Assembly: GCA_023078685.1 (NCBI GenBank)
Contig: JALGAS010000005.1
Span: 2,418,001 to 2,482,000, forward strand
Source: Neopestalotiopsis rosae
Lineage: Eukaryota > Ascomycota > Sordariomycetes > Amphisphaeriales > Sporocadaceae
Direction of reading: 5' to 3'
Length of the DNA stretch: 64,000 nt
The notes under the pieces: model-generated
Told to the model about the DNA's origin: nothing
Database searches by the model: none
Seen by the model: the letters and a program-made list of their open reading frames with translations, nothing else
Shown here: positions 58,746-64,000 of the stretch, in pieces
Position numbering within the stretch: position 1 is the first letter of the stretch
How the letters are laid out: each line of letters starts with the position of its first letter
Program-made: the position numbers and the translations under genes

Positions 58746-61700
58746 CTCGCTGTTTTCCTACGCGATGCTTTGGCCAGTATTTGTCGGACGAAATAACCGC
58801 AAGCACCTTGACGGTCAGGTTGTAAGGTGGTGTCCAGGGCAGTCAGTCGTCCTAGGCTGAGATCTACTCGCCTTGAGTGACAGTCCCTTCACACCGTGGA
58901 AAGAAGATATATCGAAAGAACGAAGATGATCCTGGGGCATGACAGAACTACCAGCACAGGAGAGGAGAAACCGTCAGACCGAGCAAGAGGCACCGGACTA
59001 TTTCTTATTAAACAGTCTCGAGCTCGCGAAGGAAGACCCCAGCAGGAGGAACGTTGCCTTGGCCCAGGTAACGGAAGACGGTGGAGCTGAGCTGGGAAGC
59101 TAGATGTCAGCTACGGAATATCTCATTGGTGGTCGTCCAAGCTTGCAATACAGTGTTGCGATCTGGTAGGACAGTTACAGCGGGGCAACCTTGTGTAATC
59201 GGAGAATATGTGTTTGACGGTAAGTAGGCAATGTAGGTAGCTGGTAGGTAGTGTGGTGAGCGTGTCTTCCCTGACGACGGGAATATAGTAGTATGTTGTA
59301 GTAATAGCCTGGCTTTTACTCGCAACTAAGGACGCGAAGCAGAATTAAGGTTGCGATTCGACGACAGAGGTGCTAACCTAGGTCAGGTTATCCACCCTAA
59401 ATGGCAGCAACCCGGGCTTCGATGTGTGATGATCTGTACTAGGGGCACGTCGGTAGACGCATGAGATAAGGCGGAAGAATATTGCTTCTTGGCGTCAGTC
59501 GGCTGTGGCTCGTTTCTGTTAGACGTCGTATAATTCTTCCAGCCACCAGAAGGCAGAGATTCGGGCCAGGCCGGGCCTCGGCGAAACAATCAGTTGCTTG
59601 CAGGACCCAGGTTGGTGGATTGAGCCTCAAACGCTGTGAGCGGGAGATGGGAATGTTGGTGGGCAGCAGGGACAGTTCCAATGCCGCTTGGTAAGTCAAG
59701 GTAGCTGTTATGTAACCACTACCCTGGAGGGATTGGGGACGGGGAAGAAGAAAAAAAGACACACACGCACACACTGGCTGACAGATGGACGGACAGACAG
59801 GATTGCGGAGTCAAGGCTGGGCTGTGGTATATAGTTGTGTCCCTTTTTTGCTTTTTTCTTCTCTTGGCAGTTCGAACGATGGTTAAACCCAGACTCCAGA
59901 CTTTGTCGGACCAAGCTGTCTGCTTATCCGGAGCAATGAAATTGAATTTAGATAGGGAGGTATGTATGCAATTCAGAAATATCCAGAGTGGGTGGAAGAC
60001 AGGACCGGCAACGACAAGCGATGGCCGTACGCTGAGTGGACACTTCTTATTTTTCTCTCCCTCGCTCGCTCGCTCTTGTCTCTCAGCACAAGACCCGACG
60101 GCAGCACTCTGACAGATGATGAAGAAGAAGGGGCTGCATGAGTAGCATAGGCGACAGCATGGGGTTGGTCGAACGGAATGGAGGATTTCAGATGGGAGGG
60201 ACTGAAAATGAAACCAACTGGCCAGGTCAATAGAGTGAGAGATAACCTAGAAAGATGGATGTCAAGGTGCTGGTGCTTGGTGCTGTTGCGGCGTCGGCGT
60301 GAGGATCAATCACGGATTCGTTTACATTGGATACATTGGGATTCCCGGAAAAGAGGGAAAGGGCAACACTGGAGACACTTGAGCAGCAGGTACTGTAAGT
60401 AGTACAGCGGTTTCCAGTGGGCTCGTGGGCCGTGGGGAATGTACCCACATTGCACACATGCCCTCCAATTGACCTGCCAAGCCCCTTCTGGAGCATGGGA
60501 ATTTCCCCGATTTCCAGTTGCAATGCCCGCTAGCTTTGCATGCTGACAAGGTTGTATGGGCTGGGGGAGGGGGGTTGGGGGGGACAACCCGGTGCCTCCG
60601 CCTTTCTGTCCACGACGGTTATTCTGACCTTTCTTTGGTGGTGCTTTTGCTTTTTGCTCTCCTACCTTGCGAGACGCATGCATGAATAGGTAAGCAGGCG
60701 TGATGTAGGCGACGGGACGAGCTGCTTTTCAACCTCATCCCAATACAGGAATTTCAATGTCTATCATCGGCCCATGTATAAGTCTGGACTGGAGAGTCCT
60801 TCATCTGAATAGCTGATTTGCTAAAGAATCATTATACAGCCACGGAAAATACCCGAGCGAAGACATGTAAAGCCAAGCCAGAGTCGCCTAGCATGTACAT
60901 ACAGTGATGACAAACTTGAGATTCCCGGAAGCTGCTCATACTATGATATATCCACCATAAAGCCAAGAAGCACGTTTTACACTACAGTACGATCTCGCAT
61001 AGACGCGGCCGGGAGATCAGTCACTGTGCTTGGCTTTCCCGCGTCCCTGGGCTGCTAATCTAGGGACCTAGGTTACATACCTAGGTTAGACAGGTCCTTT
61101 CAGACGATATACATAACAGCTTAACTGCAGTAGCCTCAAAATCCCAGAATACGGCGACCTCACGAAGCAACGATTCACATGATATCCATTACCTAGGAAC
61201 GGTATACACATCACAAAGACAAAAGGTTTTACCTGGTCGCTGATTTGATTTCCAATGTGCCGTGGAAAGAAGCCGAGATTGGACCGGGTACTGCTTCCCA
61301 GACGAGAACTATAGGCAGGTTTGTTATGAAGATCAAAAGTCATGGAAAAATTTCCTCAGATGCCACTGCTGCCCGTTCGAGCTCGCATTGACTCCCAATG
61401 TATTTCACCAGGACTTTTACCACTAAATATGTGCCCCTTCGATTTGATCATGCTTATTCTATTTCTCTTGACCACCTGCTATGATATTATGTTTGACATT
61501 ATCGATTAAAAGCAGCTTGTAATACACACTCCGTACATAGCTTCCTGACAGAACCAACGTGTTGAAGCCTTTCACTAATTTGAGTCGCCTCGGGGGAACT
61601 CATGTTGGGGAAAGACAGTCAGTGAGGGGATGCTGGCCTAAGAGGCCTAGGTTAGTGTACCTTGGACAGCAGGCCCATATTTTTCAGCGGGCACTGCGGG

Positions 61701-63308
61701 GGAAGCTTGGGTGCATTAGGTCTCGCCCGTTCCCCTGGAAGGGCTACCTGGGGGGCAACACTGGGGACTTCTTTCCCCCCTTCCCCCCTCTAGCAACCCC
61801 TGGCCCGGGTTTCGTCTTGCATGTCTCGAATTGTCGTGGTTTTGCCGGACGTTCCCTATTACTGGATCTTCTTTAGCACATAATTCCACCAATCAGAACC
61901 CCGTTTTTCGCGTATGGTTGTTAATGCCCGCGGCGACCTTCCCGAATACCCTTGCCTGTTTTGGTCTTTTTTTTTGTCCTTTGACTTTACTTGCCTTTGC
62001 TTGACTATTGAGGGAAATCCAGGCGACGGCGACAAAGACGACCGCCTCGTGGGCTCGGAATTGCCATGGCGAAAATGTTTCTTGTTTCTTATCGCATTAT
62101 TCGCGAATTGTCTCGTATCAGGACCCGAGTATGGCCCCCTTACGTACAGCCGCCACGCCAAGACTATTATAAGACGTCTGATTGTCCTGTCCTGTCGGGC
62201 GAGATCATACAACTTTGCAACAACATGAGGAAAATAAGAAACTGAGAAACAAAATGACAGGCTTACGAAAGCAGTCAGCTCTTCGGCCCAGTCTTTTGTG
62301 GACCTTGTGTGAATTGACATCTGATACCCGGTTCCAGCTTCACTTTGGTTATCGGACGCGAGTAAATAAACGAGGGCCCAACTTGGAGGTGGTGGGATTC
62401 TCTGATCCGACTGTCGCGGCTATACCATATCGTGCCGCTCCTCACGCAAATTCTAGAGACTCGATATTATTCCATGTGGCTAGGTCATCTGAACTATCAA
62501 ATTGAGGTCAAGCGAGCGCGGCCTGAGGCTTCCGTCTGGCTTGGCATTACCACAACGACCAGGTCTGGAGCACAGCTTTGGTTCTGTTGAGTATAATGTT
62601 GCGCCTCAGACTTGATGTGAGAGAGCCGGAAAGATCCTCAGACACAGCTTATTTCTTTGACCGCAGCACATGATTACATACACGTAGCTGTAGAATGCGT
62701 TTTGTGACCAGTCATCTTGCACAGTGATATGCAAAGGTCGTGTTGTAGATAATACTAATGCATCACAAAATGTTCTTGCGATGTAGGACTCAGTCCATCC
62801 TCATCACCTCTAGTGTGCCTCTGTGCTTGTTGAGTACATTGGCAGAAGCGATGTCCATGTTCACTTCGGCAGACATACTGGTCGCATCCTTGCTTCATGA
62901 TACCATTCGGGCTGGCCCGATGGTCTTGCCGCTTCATGCGTTTCCAAAAAATCTCATTCGCCATTCCAAAAGTCTTTGCTTATGGTGTCACTGGAACACG
63001 GCCCGACTTCGACTGGTTGCTGGTATACGGCTGCATGCCCAGAAGATAACGAACCTGATCGACGTCCAGATATTGCACTCTTTGGATACATGATACTCCC
63101 GCACGACGCTTTCCATGGCTCAGTGAAGGTCAAGGGATGGCAAGTTCACTGCCCATGGTCCAGGAAGGTTGAGTAGAAGGCAAGAAACAGGAGATCACTT
63201 GTGCCATTCTTGCATTAACATGTCCATACTGCAAATGTGAATCTGCCAAAGAAGATTGTTCTTCCGAATCGCGAAACTTGATCTATCCCATACCCTACTT
63301 GTCTACAT
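58746..63308. other. Intergenic, no gene recognised
   Basis: 4.6 kb between the QutR-like start and the 3' end of the coiled-coil gene. No frame shows a domain. Two copies of ACCTAGGTTA stand 13 bases apart at 61066-61075 and 61079-61088. G-rich and C-rich patches occur near 60,550-60,600 and 61,770-61,800. The left end should be the QutR-like promoter. Confidence 0.45.
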
Positions 63309-64000
63309 CTATATTTCGGAATCAGAATCATCCTCGAGCATTTGTTTCTGCAGAGCGAGAGCCAGTTCCTTGGCCTCCTGCAAGCGCTTGATTACACTCT
63401 CATTTAGTCGGGTGGCTTATCTGACCACCTCATCGTTATGACTTCTTCCCTTTTTGGCCTCCACGGACGCCGCCGCCAACTCCCTTGCCTTGGTCCTCTT
63501 CTCCTCCAGCAGCAAGTCCCTGCATCTCCTGAGCTCTGTGCACTCTGCCTGGAGCTTTCCTACTTCCTCCTTTTCCGCCTTGAGCTTTTCGAGCTCCTCC
63601 TGGAGCTTTTCGAGTGCGTAGTCCGCACAGAGCAACTCGTCGCCAAGAATGTCTCGGTGCGACTCTGCAGTAGCAGTAGCTTCCTTCTCGCCTTCAAGGT
63701 ACGCCTTCAGGTCCTCGATCTCTTCGGCCTTTTCTTCTAAGGACTTTGTGAGAATCCAGATTTGCCCCTCCAAGTTGGCTATCGAGCCTTTGGACTTGTC
63801 GGGAGGAGCCACGCCACGCTTTAGCATCGCGTTCTCCAGCTTCAAGTTCTCGACCTCCTCTTTCAGACCAAGAGAAGACTGAAAGAGGTTTTCGACATTC
63901 TTCTGGAGCTCATCGGAAAGTTTGGTCTTCCTTTCCGCTTCCTGCTTCAACTCGGCGTTCTGTTCGTGCAAGTCCTGAACCGAGGTCTTGGCGTTATTTG
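63309..64000 (-). CDS. Coiled-coil protein, 3' part (runs off the window)
   Basis: The frame is open from the right edge through 63420 and is an almost continuous coiled coil: heptads such as LSDELQKNVENLFQSSLGLK, EEVENLKLENAMLK, KLQEELEKLKAEKEEVGKLQ. The N-terminus lies beyond base 64000, so family and start are unknown; myosin-tail-like or spindle/septum coiled coils are possible. A TAA occurs in frame at 63417-63419. Past it the same frame continues with clearly coding sequence (RLNESVIKRLQEAKELALAL) to an acidic end (DDSDSEI) and TAG at 63309-63311. Either the gene carries a nonsense change, or a 51-nt intron (donor GTGGTC at 63428, acceptor TTGCAG ending 63378) removes the stop in phase, or the protein really ends at 63417. 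The intron has a CTAAA branch-like site but a weak donor. Confidence 0.65.

Noticed and set aside
62755..62964. Cys/His-containing 69-codon minus-strand frame resembling a small zinc-binding or secreted protein
   Set aside because: No signal peptide, irregular Cys spacing and ordinary intergenic base composition.

Overview
This window is nuclear DNA from a filamentous ascomycete (Pezizomycotina; I would guess a Sordariomycete, but the sequence does not fix the genus). The evidence is short GT-AG introns of 51-186 nt, often with a CTAAC-like branch site, together with typically fungal proteins: a VTC1 polyphosphate polymerase subunit, a Zn2Cys6 transcription factor, a NEDD4/Rsp5 ubiquitin ligase, a QutR/QA-1S-type quinate repressor homologue and an AHC1-type zinc-finger protein. 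I see no virus, CRISPR array, rRNA operon, convincing tRNA or intact transposon. Thirteen protein genes are supportable (one runs off the right edge), plus one weaker small ORF. That is sparse for 64 kb, and long stretches show no gene.

Left part (1-26 kb): housekeeping genes. F-box protein (2118-3122, -), Tctex-1 dynein light chain (6259-6819, -), VTC1 (8359-8842, +), Alba-domain RNase P/MRP-like protein (9663-10394, -), AHC1-like zinc-finger protein (15022-17022, +) with a long pyrimidine-rich leader, Rsp5/HulA E3 ligase (18199-21100, -; seven exons reconstructed with catalytic Cys) and Pab2/PABPN1 (24445-25233, -; three exons).

Middle part (26-43 kb): accessory metabolism and regulation. 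A 606-residue protein joining a 3-hydroxyacyl-CoA dehydrogenase (lambda-crystallin type) to a YWTD beta-propeller (26319-28257, -) is divergent from a class 1A, URA1-like dihydroorotate dehydrogenase (29180-30181, +), with 0.9 kb between them. A ferric-reductase-family flavocytochrome follows (33027-35058, +) with an inverted pair of GATA motifs directly ahead of its start. Then comes a Zn2Cys6 activator (39821-42976, -).

Right part (43-64 kb): about 12 kb upstream of the Zn2Cys6 gene has no recognisable gene, only simple repeats and homopolymers. It ends near a GC-rich 103-codon ORF (55192-55503, +). Next is a solitary QutR-like protein (56475-58745, -) made of AROM-derived pseudo-enzyme domains. 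A 4.6 kb empty stretch follows, and then the 3' end of a coiled-coil gene (63309-64000, -) whose frame carries an internal stop or a short intron.

Exon boundaries were read by hand from splice signals and frame continuity. They are consistent in phase, but no transcript data were available.
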